From the NCBI RefSeq assembly GCF_029846275.1, contig NZ_JARVWS010000002.1:1240001-1304000 (forward strand): a stretch of DNA of 64,000 bases, written 5' to 3'. Positions within the stretch are counted from its first letter, which is position 1. The number at the start of each line of letters is the position of its first letter. Made by a program: the position numbers and the translations under genes. The notes beneath the pieces are model-generated. The model saw only the letters and a list, made by a program, of their open reading frames with translations, did no database searches and was not told where the DNA came from. This DNA is from Nocardioides sp. CER19 (GTDB lineage Bacteria; Actinomycetota; Actinomycetes; Propionibacteriales; Nocardioidaceae). Below, one piece after another: positions 7,245-18,910 of the stretch.

Positions 7245-8626
7245 CCGGGCACGTCAGCCCGGGCAGCTTCACCGGCACCTCGCCGGTCTGGCTGCGCGAG
7301 CCCTCCGACGCCAACGCGCTCGTGCCGGTGCTGTGGCCCCGCACCGCGCAGAAGGTCGACGGCGCGCTGCACATCGGTGGCCTCCCGGTCGCCGACGTGG
7401 TCGCGAACGTCAACACCCCGGCGTTCGTCCTCGACGAGGACGACTTCCGGTTCCGCGCCCGCGCGTTCCGCGACGCGTTCGCCGGCTACGACGTCTACTA
7501 CGCCGGCAAGGCGTTCATCAGTACGGCGGTCGCCCGGTGGGTCGCCGAGGAGGGGCTGCACCTCGACGTCTGCTCCGACGGCGAGCTGACCGTCGCGCTG
7601 CGGGCCGAGGTCGACCCGAAGCACATCGGCTACCACGGCAACAACAAGTCGGCCATGGAGCTGCGCCGCGCCGTCGACGCCGGCGTCGGCCGGATCATCG
7701 TCGACTCGTTCGTCGAGATCGAGCGGATCGCCGACGTGGCCGCGCAGCTCGGTGTCGTGCAGCCGGTGATGGTCCGCGTGACGGCGGGCGTCGAGGCCCA
7801 TACGCACGAGTTCATCGCGACCGCGCACGAGGACCAGAAGTTCGGGTTCTCGATCGGCTCCGGTGATGCCTTCGAGGCGGCACGCCGGGTCCTCGAGTCG
7901 AGCAGCCTCGAGCTGCGCGGCCTGCACAGCCACATCGGGAGCCAGATCTTCGACACCTCCGGCTGGGAGGTCGCCGCCCGTCGCGTCCTCGCGCTGCACG
8001 CACGCATCGCCTCCGAGCTCGGCCACGCGCTGCCCGAGCTCGACCTGGGCGGCGGCTTCGGCATCGCCTACACGACGCAGGACGACCCGGCCGACCCCGC
8101 GGTCCTCGCCGACCAGATCACGAAGATCGTCACGGGGGAGTGCGCCGCGCTCGGGATCGAGCGCCCGCACCTGTCCATCGAGCCCGGCCGGGCGATCGTC
8201 GGCCCGTCGATGTGCACCGTCTACACCGTCGGCACCGTCAAGGAGGTCACGCTCGACGGCGGCGCCTCGCGCACCTACGTGAGTGTCGATGGCGGCATGA
8301 GCGACAACATCCGGACCGCGCTCTACGACGCCGACTACTCCTGCACCCTCGCCTCGCGGCACAGCGACGCGGACCCCGTCATCGCGCGGGTCGTCGGCAA
8401 GCACTGCGAGTCGGGCGACATCGTGGTCAAGCACGAGTTCCTGCCGGGCGACATCCGACCCGGCGACCTGATCGCAGTGCCCGGGACCGGCGCCTACGGC
8501 CGGGCGATGGCGTCGAACTACAACCACGCACTGCGGCCCCCGGTCGTCGCTGTCAAGGACGGCGCCTTCCGGGTCATCGTCCGCCGGGAGACGGTCGACG
8601 ACCTGCTGGCGACCGACGTCGGCTAG
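7241..8626 (+). CDS. lysA: Diaminopimelate decarboxylase
   Basis: The protein has 461 residues. It converts meso-diaminopimelate to lysine, the last step of lysine synthesis. The alanine-racemase-like barrel carries the PLP lysine in YYAGKAFIS. It is followed by HSHIGSQIF, the glycine-rich phosphate loop ELDLGGGFGIAY, and EPGRAIVGPS. The C-terminal barrel supplies YVSVDGGMSDNIR and the active-site CESGDI. The GTG start overlaps the argS stop. The stop codon TAG overlaps, on the other strand, the stop of the ASCH-like gene. Confidence 0.96.
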   Translation: MTGHVSPGSFTGTSPVWLREPSDANALVPVLWPRTAQKVDGALHIGGLPVADVVANVNTPAFVLDEDDFRFRARAFRDAFAGYDVYYAGKAFISTAVARWVAEEGLHLDVCSDGELTVALRAEVDPKHIGYHGNNKSAMELRRAVDAGVGRIIVDSFVEIERIADVAAQLGVVQPVMVRVTAGVEAHTHEFIATAHEDQKFGFSIGSGDAFEAARRVLESSSLELRGLHSHIGSQIFDTSGWEVAARRVLALHARIASELGHALPELDLGGGFGIAYTTQDDPADPAVLADQITKIVTGECAALGIERPHLSIEPGRAIVGPSMCTVYTVGTVKEVTLDGGASRTYVSVDGGMSDNIRTALYDADYSCTLASRHSDADPVIARVVGKHCESGDIVVKHEFLPGDIRPGDLIAVPGTGAYGRAMASNYNHALRPPVVAVKDGAFRVIVRRETVDDLLATDVG

Positions 8627-9201
8627 TCACGCTGCCGGAGGGCCTTCAGTACGGCCCGACCCCGCGGCGACAGCCGGTAGCCGGTCGGCAGGCTCTCGGT
8701 GAGCCCGAGCTCCTTGAGCCGGCGTACGTCGGCCTTGAACGGCTTCTTCTCGCGGCCGATGCTCGCCGCGATGGTCTCGGCGAGCTCGGCCGGCCGTGCC
8801 TCGATGAGCTCGAGGTGCTGACGGGTCCACGGCCCCCGGTGGCTGCGCCGGTCCATGTCCGCGAGCCGGTCGAGGACGGTCGCGATCTCAGCACGGCCCG
8901 GCCGCTTCGCCCGCAGCGCGACCCGCTCGTCGGCGCCCGCGAAGCGGACGCCGATCCGGTAGACGTCGCCCTCCTTGCGGCCGAGGAACGCGAGCAGCGC
9001 GGGCAGGTCGGTGCCGGCCCGCACGGCGTCCTCCGTGGTCAGGTCGGCCGGGTCCACCCGGTCGACCGACACGAACTCCACCACGCCGATCCGCGTCCGC
9101 TGCCGCCCGCCCGCGACGTGCATCGGGCGCGACCACGTCCGGAACGCGAGGTCTACCTCGCCGGTGGCGATGCGGTCGAGGTCCGCGTTCGGGAAGAGCA
9201 T
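8623..9201 (-). CDS. ASCH/PUA-like domain protein with a C-terminal winged-helix-like tail
   Basis: The protein has 192 residues. The N-terminal half (MLFPNADLDRIATGEVDLAFRTW, then a basic RPMHVAGGRQRTRIGVVEFV) follows the pattern of small ASCH/PUA-like beta-barrels, which generally bind RNA or modified bases. The C-terminal third (FKADVRRLKELGLTESLPTGYRLSPRGRAVL) reads like a winged helix. No enzyme motif is visible. It lies convergent to lysA with overlapping stops and interrupts the usual argS-lysA-hom order. The ATG at 9201 was chosen because the domain starts there. Confidence 0.65.
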   Translation of the reverse strand: MLFPNADLDRIATGEVDLAFRTWSRPMHVAGGRQRTRIGVVEFVSVDRVDPADLTTEDAVRAGTDLPALLAFLGRKEGDVYRIGVRFAGADERVALRAKRPGRAEIATVLDRLADMDRRSHRGPWTRQHLELIEARPAELAETIAASIGREKKPFKADVRRLKELGLTESLPTGYRLSPRGRAVLKALRQRD

Positions 9202-9258
9202 CGGCTCATCCTCGCAGGCGGTGGAGTGATACCCCGTTGACCTCAACCCCGGTCGAGG

Positions 9259-10608
9259 ATGTCGGATAGGCCCGTGACCGATCTCCAGGCCCGGCGAGCG
9301 TCGCTGTGGACCGGCCGATACCTCCGCACGACCGTGGGCGTCTTCGCGCTGGCCTTCATGTTCGCCTTCGAGTACCTCGCCGTCGCCACCGTGATGCCCG
9401 ACGTCGCACGCGCCCTCGACGGCCTCTCGCTCTACGCCGTCGCGTTCGCGGCACCGATGGCGACCTCGGTCATCGCTTTCACGGTCGTCGGGCCGTGGAG
9501 CGACCGCCGCGGCCCCCGGCCGGCGGTCGACGCCGGGGTCGTCGTCTTCGGCATCGGACTGCTGGTCGCCGGCCTGGCGCCGAGCATGCCCGTCTTCCTC
9601 GTCGGTCGGGCGGTCCAGGGCTTCGGCATGGGCGTCCTCGGCGTCGCGATGTACGTCGTCGTGGCACAGGCCTACCCGCCCGCACTGCGCGCCCGGGCGT
9701 TCACGGTGCTCACCGGGGCCTGGGTGCTGCCGGCCCTGATCGGCCCGGCGATCGCCGCCTCCGTCGCCGACGTGTTCGGCTGGCGCTGGGTGTTCCTGGG
9801 GGTGCCCGTCATCATCGCCGCGGCCTGGTGGCTGGTGCACGACGCGCCCTCGTCGGCGTCGGGAGAGGGGACCCGCCGACCCGGCGACCTGCCGTGGGCG
9901 ATCGTCGCCGCGGCCGGCGTGCTGTTGGTCAGCCTCGCCGGGCAGCGCCACCTGCCGTGGTGGCCGGTGCTGCTCGCCGCCGCCGGCATCGCGGTGGTGG
10001 TGGCCGGGCCGCGGCTGCTGCCGCGCGGCACCTGGACCGGACGGCGGGGGCTGCCCAGCGTCATCGGCGCGCGCGGGCTGATCGGGGCCGCGTTCGCCGG
10101 CGCGGAGGCCTACGTCCCGCTGCTGCTGACCCTGCACCGTGGACTCACCCTGACCCAGGCGGGCTGGGCGCTCACCGCCGGCGCGACGACGTGGTTCGTC
10201 GGCTCGTGGCTCGCCGCGAACTGGCGGCCGCTGTCCGACGAGGTGCGCCGGGTCCGCATCGGCGGCGGCGCGCTCGCCGCCGGCATCGCGCTCTTCGCGA
10301 CCGCCGCCTCCGACGTCCCGCTCGTCATCCCGATGGTCGGCTGGGCACTCGCCGGCGCCGGCATCGGGATGGCCTTCTCCACCCTCTCCGTGCTCACGCT
10401 GGCCCAGGCGCCGGCCGGCGAGGAGGGCCGCGCGTCCTCGGCCCTCCAGCTCAACGACGCCCTCGTCCAGGCCCTGGTCCTCGCCGGCGGCAGCGTGGTC
10501 TTCGCGGGCTTCGCGGCGTCCGCCCCGGTCACCGGCGCGACGATCCTCGTCGTCGCCGCGGCGGGGCTCGGCGCGCTGAGCCTGGTGCCCGCTAGCCGCC
10601 TGCGCTGA
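9259..10608 (+). CDS. Major facilitator superfamily transporter (drug/metabolite exporter type)
   Basis: The protein has 449 residues and about 12-14 membrane helices. The first helix pair carries EYLAVATVMPDVARALDG, and the loop 2-3 signature appears as GPWSDRRGPRPAVDAG. PLIGPAIAASVADVFGWRWVF matches the motif C region of proton-driven exporters. The substrate is unknown. The ATG at 9259 is used; a GTG at 9274 is a possible shorter start. Together with the ASCH-like gene it separates lysA from hom, so it is an accessory insertion in a conserved block. Confidence 0.85.
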   Translation: MSDRPVTDLQARRASLWTGRYLRTTVGVFALAFMFAFEYLAVATVMPDVARALDGLSLYAVAFAAPMATSVIAFTVVGPWSDRRGPRPAVDAGVVVFGIGLLVAGLAPSMPVFLVGRAVQGFGMGVLGVAMYVVVAQAYPPALRARAFTVLTGAWVLPALIGPAIAASVADVFGWRWVFLGVPVIIAAAWWLVHDAPSSASGEGTRRPGDLPWAIVAAAGVLLVSLAGQRHLPWWPVLLAAAGIAVVVAGPRLLPRGTWTGRRGLPSVIGARGLIGAAFAGAEAYVPLLLTLHRGLTLTQAGWALTAGATTWFVGSWLAANWRPLSDEVRRVRIGGGALAAGIALFATAASDVPLVIPMVGWALAGAGIGMAFSTLSVLTLAQAPAGEEGRASSALQLNDALVQALVLAGGSVVFAGFAASAPVTGATILVVAAAGLGALSLVPASRLR

Positions 10609-10669
10609 AGATCACGAGCCGACCTGTCCGCGTTACGTCGTACCGGGTCACCGACCGTCCGCGCGCCGA

Positions 10670-10675
10670 TACCCT
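10670..10675 (+). promoter_or_regulatory. -10 box of the threonine operon (leaderless)
   Basis: TACCCT ends six bases before the ATG of hom at 10682. Confidence 0.55.
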
Positions 10676-10681
10676 GGGGTC

Positions 10682-11968
10682 ATGCGTCCCCTCAAGGTGG
10701 CGGTGCTCGGCTGTGGCTCCGTCGGATCCCAGGTCGTCCGGCTGCTCCAGGAGCAAGCGGGTGACCTCGCTGCCCGCGTCGGCGCGCCGGTCGAGCTGGC
10801 GGGCGTCGCGGTCCGGCGACTCGACGCGCCCCGCGAGGTCGACGTACCCCACGAGCTGCTGACGACCGACGCGCAGGCCCTCGTGGCCCGCGACGACATC
10901 GACCTGGTCGTCGAGGTCATCGGCGGCATCGAGCCCGCCCGCGGCCTCATCCTGAGCGCCCTGGAGAACGGCGCGAGCGTCGTCACCGCCAACAAGGCGC
11001 TGCTCGCCGAGGACGGCGCGACCCTGTTCGAGGCCGCCGAGAAGGCCGGCCGCGACCTCTACTACGAGGCGGCCGTCGCCGGAGCCATCCCGATCCTGCG
11101 CCCGCTGCGCGAGTCGCTCGCCGGCGACAAGGTGACGCGGGTGATGGGCATCGTCAACGGCACCACGAACTACATCCTCGACAAGATGGACACCCAGGGC
11201 TCCGGCTTCGACGAGGCCCTCGCCGAGGCGCAGGAGCTCGGGTACGCCGAGGCCGACCCGACCGCCGACGTCGACGGCTTCGACGCGGCCGCCAAGGCGG
11301 CCATCCTGGCCAGCCTCGCCTTCCACAGTCGCGTGACCGCGAGCGACGTGCACCGCGAGGGCATCACCGACGTGACCGCCGGCGATGTCGCGAGCGCCCA
11401 GGCGATGGGCAGCGTCGTCAAGCTGCTCGCGATCGTCGAGCTGAAGGACGACGCCGTGAGCGCCCGCGTCCACCCGGTGATGATCCCGCGCAGCCACCCG
11501 CTGGCCAGTGTCCGCGAGGCGTTCAACGCCGTCTTCGTCGAGTCCGAGGCGGCCGGCCAGCTCATGTTCTACGGCCGCGGCGCCGGTGGGGCGCCGACCG
11601 CCAGCGCGGTCCTCGGCGACCTCGTGACGGTCGCCCGCAACGTCGTGGCGGGCACCAAGGGCGCCGGCGAGTCGTCGTACGCCGACCGCGCCGTGCTGCC
11701 CATGGGCGACACGGTCACCCGCTACCACGTGTCGCTCGACGTCGCCGACAAGGCGGGCGTCCTGGCGGCCGTGGCCACCGCGTTCGCCGAGCACGGCGTC
11801 TCGATCCAGACCGTTCGGCAGGAGGGCCGCGACGCCGATGCCCAGCTCGTCGTCGTCAGCCACGAGGCCACCGACGCCCAGCTCGCGGCGACCGTCGAGG
11901 CGCTGCGAGGCATGGACATCGTCCGCGACGTCACGAGCGTGATGCGCGTAGAGGGAGAGCTCGCATGA
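10682..11968 (+). CDS. hom: Homoserine dehydrogenase
   Basis: The protein has 428 residues. It reduces aspartate semialdehyde to homoserine with NAD(P)H. Domains in order: Rossmann nucleotide-binding ([14 protein letters not shown]), dimerisation/catalytic region with [10 protein letters not shown] and [18 protein letters not shown], and a C-terminal ACT domain (about 350-425, [17 protein letters not shown]) that usually senses threonine. The ATG is supported by the -10 box six bases upstream. It is followed by thrC with an ATGA overlap, so hom-thrC-thrB forms the threonine operon. Confidence 0.97.
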   Translation: MRPLKVAVLGCGSVGSQVVRLLQEQAGDLAARVGAPVELAGVAVRRLDAPREVDVPHELLTTDAQALVARDDIDLVVEVIGGIEPARGLILSALENGASVVTANKALLAEDGATLFEAAEKAGRDLYYEAAVAGAIPILRPLRESLAGDKVTRVMGIVNGTTNYILDKMDTQGSGFDEALAEAQELGYAEADPTADVDGFDAAAKAAILASLAFHSRVTASDVHREGITDVTAGDVASAQAMGSVVKLLAIVELKDDAVSARVHPVMIPRSHPLASVREAFNAVFVESEAAGQLMFYGRGAGGAPTASAVLGDLVTVARNVVAGTKGAGESSYADRAVLPMGDTVTRYHVSLDVADKAGVLAAVATAFAEHGVSIQTVRQEGRDADAQLVVVSHEATDAQLAATVEALRGMDIVRDVTSVMRVEGELA

Positions 11969-13053
11969 GTCAGCAGTCGGCCCACCAGCCTGCCCACCAG
12001 TGGCGCGGTGTGATCGAGGAGTACCGCAACCTCCTCGACATCCCCGAGGGCACCCCGGCGATCACGCTGGGGGAGGGCGGCACCCCGCTCGTCCGCTCGG
12101 AGTGGCTCTCCGGGCTCACCGGCGGCGAGGTCTGGCTCAAGATCGAGGGCCAGAACCCCACCGGATCCTTCAAGGACCGCGGCATGACCGCCGCGATCTC
12201 CGTCGCCCTGCACGAGGGCGCGAAGGCCTGCGTGTGCGCGAGCACCGGCAACACCTCGGCGTCGATGGCGGCCTACGCCGCGAAGGCCGGGCTGACCCCG
12301 ATCGTGCTCGTCCCGGACGGCAAGATCGCCGCCGGCAAGCTCGCCCAGGCGCTCGTGCACGGCGCCCAGGTCATCCAGGTCCGCGGCAACTTCGACGACT
12401 GCCTCAAGCTGTCCCGCGGGCTCGCCGAGCACTACCCGGTCGCGCTGGTGAACTCGGTCAACCCGATCCGGCTCGAGGGCCAGAAGACCGCCGCGTTCGA
12501 GGTCGTCGACCGGCTCGGGGACGCGCCCGACTTCCACCTGATGCCCATCGGCAACGCGGGCAACATGTCGGCGTACTGGCTCGGCTACCAGCAGTACGCC
12601 GCCGCCGGGCGGGCGTCGAAGAAGCCGGTCCTGCGAGCGTTCCAGGCCGAGGGCGCGGCGCCGCTGGTGCTCGGCCAGCCCGTGGAGTTCCCCGAGACCC
12701 GCGCGACCGCCATCCGGATCGGCAACCCCGCGTCCTGGAAGCTGGCGGTGGCTGCCAAGGAGCAGTCAGGCGGCCGCTTCGCCGCCCTCTCCGACGACCT
12801 GATCCTGAGCGCGCAGGCCGACCTGGCCCGCCGCGACGGCGTGTTCGTGGAGCCGGCCTCGGCCGCCGGCGTCGCCGGCCTGCTCGCCGAGCTCGAGGCG
12901 GGGGAGTCCTACGCCGGTGCGACGGTCGTCATCACCGTCACCGGGCACGGTCTGAAGGACACCGTGACGGCGCTCGAGTTCTTCGGCGAGCTCCCGCAGG
13001 TCGTGGTCGACGCCGACATCGACGCGGCGGCCGCCGCGGCCGGGCTCGTCTGA
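11965..13053 (+). CDS. thrC: Threonine synthase
   Basis: The protein has 362 residues, the short actinobacterial class. It converts O-phosphohomoserine to threonine with PLP. The PLP lysine lies in [33 protein letters not shown] forms the phosphate-binding Ser/Thr loop. [11 protein letters not shown] and [10 protein letters not shown] complete the fold-type II pattern. It overlaps hom by 4 bases and is followed by thrB after 5 bases. Confidence 0.97.
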   Translation: MSQQSAHQPAHQWRGVIEEYRNLLDIPEGTPAITLGEGGTPLVRSEWLSGLTGGEVWLKIEGQNPTGSFKDRGMTAAISVALHEGAKACVCASTGNTSASMAAYAAKAGLTPIVLVPDGKIAAGKLAQALVHGAQVIQVRGNFDDCLKLSRGLAEHYPVALVNSVNPIRLEGQKTAAFEVVDRLGDAPDFHLMPIGNAGNMSAYWLGYQQYAAAGRASKKPVLRAFQAEGAAPLVLGQPVEFPETRATAIRIGNPASWKLAVAAKEQSGGRFAALSDDLILSAQADLARRDGVFVEPASAAGVAGLLAELEAGESYAGATVVITVTGHGLKDTVTALEFFGELPQVVVDADIDAAAAAAGLV

Positions 13054-13058
13054 CCTCC

Positions 13059-13982
13059 ATGACGTCGTTCGTCTCGGGGCCCGTCCGGGTCACGGTGCCC
13101 GCCACGTCCGCCAACCTCGGGCCGGGCTACGACTCGCTCGGCCTCGCGCTCGAGCTGCGCGACGTCCTCGAGGCCGAGGTGACCACCGGCGGGCTGGTCG
13201 TCGAGGTCGAGGGCTCGGGCGCCGGCGAGGTGCCGCTCGACGAGGCGCACCTGGTGGTCAGGTCGATGCGGGCCGCGTTCGAGCTGCTCGGGGAGCAGCC
13301 ACCCGGCCTGTCCCTCACCTGCCACAACGTCGTACCCCACGCCCGGGGGCTGGGCTCCTCCTCCGCGGCCATCGTGGGCGGCGTGGTGCTGGCGCGGGCG
13401 CTCGTCGCCGGCGGCGAGCTGCTCCTCGACGACGAGGCCGCGTTCCGGCTGACCGCCGAGCTCGAGGGCCACCCGGACAACGTCGCGCCGGCGTTCCACG
13501 GCGGCTTCGTCATCTCCGGCAGCGAGTCCGCTGCCGGTCACGACGCCGACTTCTGGGCGGTCCAGGCCTCCGTCGACCCGCGGGTCGGTGCCGTGGTGTT
13601 CATCCCACCGACCGGCGTCGAGACGAAGGTCGCCCGCGGGCTGCTGCCGGACCGGGTGCCGCACGCGGACGCGGCGGCCGGTGCCGCCCGCAGCGCGCTG
13701 CTCGTCGCGGCGCTGGCCGGTCAGCCCGAGCAGCTGCACCGCGCCACCCGCGACTACCTGCACCAGGAGTACCGCCGCCCGGCGATGCCCGACTCCCTCG
13801 CCCTGGTCGACGCCCTCCGCGCCGACGGGGGCGCGGCGGTCGTCTCCGGCGCCGGCCCGACGGTCCTCGCCTTCACCGACGGCGACGGCTCGACGCTCAC
13901 CCAGGAGCTCCTGGCCCGCTGCCCCGCCGGGTGGGTGGCGCGGCACCTCGCGGTGTCGCTCGACGGCGCCCGCGTCGAGTAG
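13059..13982 (+). CDS. thrB: Homoserine kinase
   Basis: The protein has 307 residues of the GHMP kinase family. The N-terminal strand VTVPATSANLGPGYDSLG is the family start motif. The ATP loop is PHARGLGSSSAAIVGG, and the C-terminal motif is GAAVVSGAGPTVLAF. It phosphorylates homoserine for ThrC. The ATG at 13059 lies five bases after the thrC stop. A small hairpin, CGCGGC-AG-CGCCGCG-like, follows the stop and may end the operon. Confidence 0.96.
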   Translation: MTSFVSGPVRVTVPATSANLGPGYDSLGLALELRDVLEAEVTTGGLVVEVEGSGAGEVPLDEAHLVVRSMRAAFELLGEQPPGLSLTCHNVVPHARGLGSSSAAIVGGVVLARALVAGGELLLDDEAAFRLTAELEGHPDNVAPAFHGGFVISGSESAAGHDADFWAVQASVDPRVGAVVFIPPTGVETKVARGLLPDRVPHADAAAGAARSALLVAALAGQPEQLHRATRDYLHQEYRRPAMPDSLALVDALRADGGAAVVSGAGPTVLAFTDGDGSTLTQELLARCPAGWVARHLAVSLDGARVE

Positions 13983-14022
13983 CGCGGCAGCGCCGCGGAA
14001 TCAGACACGCCTCCGGCATTGT

Positions 14023-14217
14023 TAGAGTGGTGACGCGCCGCACAGTCGGCGTGGCATCATGGGGAATCCGATCGCGTCAGCGATGCGGACCCACTTCCCT
14101 CAACCCAGCGCAGATCACGTCTGCCCACCAGGGACACTGACCTGAGGGAAGCTTGACATCAGATCAGCCGCCGGCGGTACGCCGGTTCAGGCTGCTAAAC
14201 GTGGGAAGGGACCTCAC
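14023..14217 (+). promoter_or_regulatory. rho promoter and structured 5' leader
   Basis: A TAGAGT -10 box at 14023-14028 would start transcription near 14035, leaving a leader of about 180 bases. It contains a 9-bp inverted repeat (CTTCCCTCA 14094-14102, TGAGGGAAG 14143-14151). A second tight hairpin follows, CCGGCG-GTA-CGCCGG (14171-14185). A possible small reading frame from GTG 14051 to the stop at 14138-14140 covers the first arm only. A GGGAAGGGA ribosome site precedes the GTG of rho. Confidence 0.5.
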
Positions 14218-16071
<1,854 letters not shown>

Positions 16072-16085
16072 GACCGGGAGCTCGA

Positions 16086-16103
16086 CGACCGAGGCCTCGG
16101 TCG
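16086..16103. terminator. Putative bidirectional terminator between rho and gntR
   Basis: CGACCGAG-GC-CTCGGTCG is an 8-bp perfect hairpin in the convergent gap between the rho stop and the gntR stop. It has no T tract. Confidence 0.4.
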
Positions 16104-16109
16104 CCTGCG

Positions 16110-16829
16110 TCAGGGGCGTAGCTCCGACATGGCGACCGAGGCCTCGTCGATGATCGAGCGCATCGCCCGCTCGGCTCCGGCCACGTCACCGGCGCGTACG
16201 GCGCGCGCGACCGCGTCGTGGAGCGCGACCGCGTCCGGGTTCGGCCGGTCCGGCATCATCCCGTGGTGGGTGCGCCCGCTCAGCACCTCGGCGATCACGC
16301 TGCCGAGCGAGGCGAGCATCTCGTTGCCGCTCGCCTCGAGCAGCGTCCGGTGGAACGCCTGGTCCGCGAGCAGGTAGGTGTCGAGGTCGCGGGCCCGCCC
16401 GTGGACCTCCATGTCCGAGACGGCGACGGCCAGCGCGCGGCACTGCTCAGGCGTCGCCCGTGCGGCGGCGAGCGCCGCGGCCACCGGCTCCACGCCCTGC
16501 CGCAGCTCGGAGAGCGACAGCAGCTGGTCGACCCGGTCGCTGCTGTCGAGCCGCCACCGGATCACCCGCGGGTCGAACACGTTCCACGACGAGCGGGGGA
16601 GCACCGTCACGCCGACGCGACGGCGCGACGCGAGCAACCCCATCGACTCGAGCACGCGCACCGCCTCCCGGGCGACGCTGCGCGAGACGGCGTACTGCCC
16701 GCAGACGCCCTCGAGCGTGAGCACGCTGCCGGGCGCGAGCGCGCCCGAGACCACCGCGGTGCCCAGGCCCGCGAGCACCGAGCCGTGGAGCTCGCCGGAG
16801 ACGCCGGCCGCTGCCGGGGGGACTGTCAC
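16110..16829 (-). CDS. gntR: GntR/FadR-family transcriptional regulator, probably of gluconate genes
   Basis: The protein has 239 residues from GTG 16829. It has a winged helix about 15-80 (LEGVCGQYAVSRSVAREAVRVLESMGLL is the recognition region) and an all-helical FCD ligand domain (about 100-230) with the metal-site pattern D-H3 (AFHRTLLEASGN, later ALHDAVARAV). It is divergent from gntK-gntP and likely represses them, with gluconate or its phosphate as inducer; this is inferred from position. The chosen GTG has GGGAG nine bases upstream. An ATG at 16895 would add 22 residues without clear coding character. Confidence 0.88.
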   Translation of the reverse strand: MTVPPAAAGVSGELHGSVLAGLGTAVVSGALAPGSVLTLEGVCGQYAVSRSVAREAVRVLESMGLLASRRRVGVTVLPRSSWNVFDPRVIRWRLDSSDRVDQLLSLSELRQGVEPVAAALAAARATPEQCRALAVAVSDMEVHGRARDLDTYLLADQAFHRTLLEASGNEMLASLGSVIAEVLSGRTHHGMMPDRPNPDAVALHDAVARAVRAGDVAGAERAMRSIIDEASVAMSELRP

Positions 16830-16874
16830 TCGCGCATGCTCCCACTCGCGGGGCTTGCGTGAAAAGAGCGGACT

Positions 16875-16908
16875 ATTCGTCACACGCGCTTGCAAAAGTA
16901 TGACGATT
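16875..16908. promoter_or_regulatory. Inverted repeat in the gntR-gntK divergent promoter
   Basis: ATTCGTCA (16875-16882) and TGACGATT (16901-16908) form imperfect arms in the region shared by gntR and gntK. It is a plausible operator for the GntR protein. Confidence 0.35.
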
Positions 16909-16957
16909 GATGATTGCCTGTGGCGGCTACCACATTCCCGACCTCAAGGAGATGGTC

Positions 16958-17491
16958 ATGTCGCTGCCCGAACCCGCCCCGCTGGTGGTGGTGATGGGGG
17001 TGTCCGGATCCGGGAAGTCGACCGTCGGCGCTGCGCTCGCGCAGCGGCTGGGTGTCCCGTTCGAGGACGGCGACGACCTGCATCCGCCGGCGAACATCGC
17101 GAAGATGAGCGCCGGCGTGCCGCTCGACGACGACGACCGCTACCCGTGGCTCGAGGCGATCGGGGAGTGGCTGGCCGCCCACCAGGCCGACGGAGGCGTC
17201 ATGAGCAGCTCGGCGCTCAAGCGCAAGTACCGCGACCAGCTCCGCCGCCACGTGCCCCACCTGGCGTTCCTCCACCTGCACGGAAGCCGTGAGGTCATCG
17301 CCGCGCGGCAGGCGACCCGGCCCGGTCACTTCATGCCCGCGTCGCTGCTCACCTCGCAGTTCGCGACGCTCGAGCCGCTCGCCCCCGACGAGCGGGGCCT
17401 TGTCATCGACGTCGCGCAGTCCGTCGACGCCATCGTCCAGGAGTACGTCGACCGCGCGTCCGCGTCCCGACCCACCACCGAGGAGTCCTGA
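16958..17491 (+). CDS. gntK: Gluconokinase
   Basis: The protein has 177 residues. It phosphorylates gluconate to 6-phosphogluconate for the pentose phosphate route. The P-loop GVSGSGKS (14-21) comes right after the first strand. DGDDLHPPANIAKMSAGVPL is the family substrate-binding motif. The C-terminal part has GHFMPASLLTSQFATLEPL. The ATG at 16958 has AAGGAG six bases upstream; the ATG at 16952 is weaker. The TGATG overlap couples it to the permease gene. Confidence 0.95.
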   Translation: MSLPEPAPLVVVMGVSGSGKSTVGAALAQRLGVPFEDGDDLHPPANIAKMSAGVPLDDDDRYPWLEAIGEWLAAHQADGGVMSSSALKRKYRDQLRRHVPHLAFLHLHGSREVIAARQATRPGHFMPASLLTSQFATLEPLAPDERGLVIDVAQSVDAIVQEYVDRASASRPTTEES

Positions 17492-18888
17492 TGTCCGCCG
17501 TCCTGCCGCTCGCGCTCGCCGCCGCCGGCACCGACACCATCGAGCCCGTCGCGCCCGGCTGGCGCCTGATCGTCGGTGCCCTCGTCGGCATCGCCGTGAT
17601 CGTCGCCCTGATCGTCGCGGGGAAGGTCCACCCGTTCCTCGCGCTCATGATCGGCGGCCTGACCGTCGGCATCGTGGACGGTCAGAACGTCGCCGACGTC
17701 ATCACGAGCTTCAGCACCGGGTTCGGCACGACCGCCGCCGGTGTCGGCATCCTCATCGCGCTGGGCGCGATGTTCGCCCGGCTGCTCGCCGACTCGGGCG
17801 GTGCGGACCAGATCGTCGACACCATCGTCGGGCACGCCTCACCGCGGCTGCTGCCGTGGGCGATGGCGCTGGTCGGCGCGATCATCGGCCTGCCGATGTT
17901 CTTCGAGATCGGCCTGGTGCTGCTGATGCCGGTCATCTACCTCGTCGCACGTCGCTCGCAGCTCTCGCTGGTCACCGTCGGCATCCCGGCCCTGGCCGGT
18001 CTGTCGGCCATGCACGGGCTGGTGCCGCCCCATCCCGGTCCGCTCGCCGCGATCCAGAACCTGCACGCCGACCTGGGCGTCACGCTCGCCTTCGGCGTGA
18101 TCGTCGCGATCCCGACGGTGATCGTGTCCGGACCGCTCTTCGGCCGCCTCGCCGGGACGTGGGTCGACGTGGCTCCGCCGGCGACGTTCGACCCGGCGGA
18201 GCGCGCCGAGGACGAGCGCCGCCCCGGCTTCGGCATCACGTTGTTCAGCGTCCTGCTGCCGGTCGTCCTGATGCTCGCCAAGGCGCTGGCCGACATCGTC
18301 ATCGACGACGAGACGCAGGGCGTCCAGAAGGTCCTCGACGTCCTCGGCACGCCGCTCATCGCGCTGCTGATCGCCGTCCTCGTCGGGATGTTCACCCTGG
18401 GCCGCAACGCCGGCTTCGACCGCGCCCGGCTGTCGAAGACGCTGGAGGCGTCCCTGCCGCCGATCGCCGGCATCCTCCTCATCGTCTCCGCGGGCGGCGG
18501 CTTCAAGCAGGTGCTCGTCGACAGCGGCATCGGGACGCTGCTCGCCGACTGGGCGAAGGGCGCCAACATCTCCGCGGTCCTGCTCGCCTGGGTGCTCGCC
18601 GTGCTGATCCGCCTCGCGACCGGCTCCGCGACCGTCGCCACCATCACCGCCAGCTCGCTCATGGTCGGCGTCGTCGCGGGCCAGTCGACCGCCGAGACCT
18701 CGCTCGTCGTCCTCGCCGTCGGCGCCGGCTCGGTCTTCTTCTCGCACGTCAACGACGCGGGCTTCTGGCTGGTGAAGGAGTACTTCGGCATGACCGTCGG
18801 CCAGACGATCAAGACCTGGTCGCTGATGGAGACGGTGCTGTCGGTCTCCGGTCTGGTGTTCGTGCTCCTGCTCGGTCTCGTCGTCTGA
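17491..18888 (+). CDS. gntP: GntP-family gluconate permease
   Basis: The protein has 465 residues and about 12-14 membrane helices spread along the length. The GntP/DsdX family signatures are visible in GLPMFFEIGLVLLMP, HGLVPPHPGPLAAIQNL and FFSHVNDAGFWLVKEYFGM. It imports gluconate with protons. It starts inside the gntK stop (TGATG). A strong inverted repeat lies downstream, before rpmE. With gntR and gntK it is a complete gluconate uptake unit inserted between rho and rpmE. Confidence 0.95.
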   Translation: MSAVLPLALAAAGTDTIEPVAPGWRLIVGALVGIAVIVALIVAGKVHPFLALMIGGLTVGIVDGQNVADVITSFSTGFGTTAAGVGILIALGAMFARLLADSGGADQIVDTIVGHASPRLLPWAMALVGAIIGLPMFFEIGLVLLMPVIYLVARRSQLSLVTVGIPALAGLSAMHGLVPPHPGPLAAIQNLHADLGVTLAFGVIVAIPTVIVSGPLFGRLAGTWVDVAPPATFDPAERAEDERRPGFGITLFSVLLPVVLMLAKALADIVIDDETQGVQKVLDVLGTPLIALLIAVLVGMFTLGRNAGFDRARLSKTLEASLPPIAGILLIVSAGGGFKQVLVDSGIGTLLADWAKGANISAVLLAWVLAVLIRLATGSATVATITASSLMVGVVAGQSTAETSLVVLAVGAGSVFFSHVNDAGFWLVKEYFGMTVGQTIKTWSLMETVLSVSGLVFVLLLGLVV

Positions 18889-18910
18889 CGGCGCCGTCCG
18901 CCGACGCCGC

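Noticed and set aside
12000..13058. Upstream part of the thrB frame
   Set aside because: It is an Arg-rich shadow of thrC; the homoserine kinase begins at 13059.
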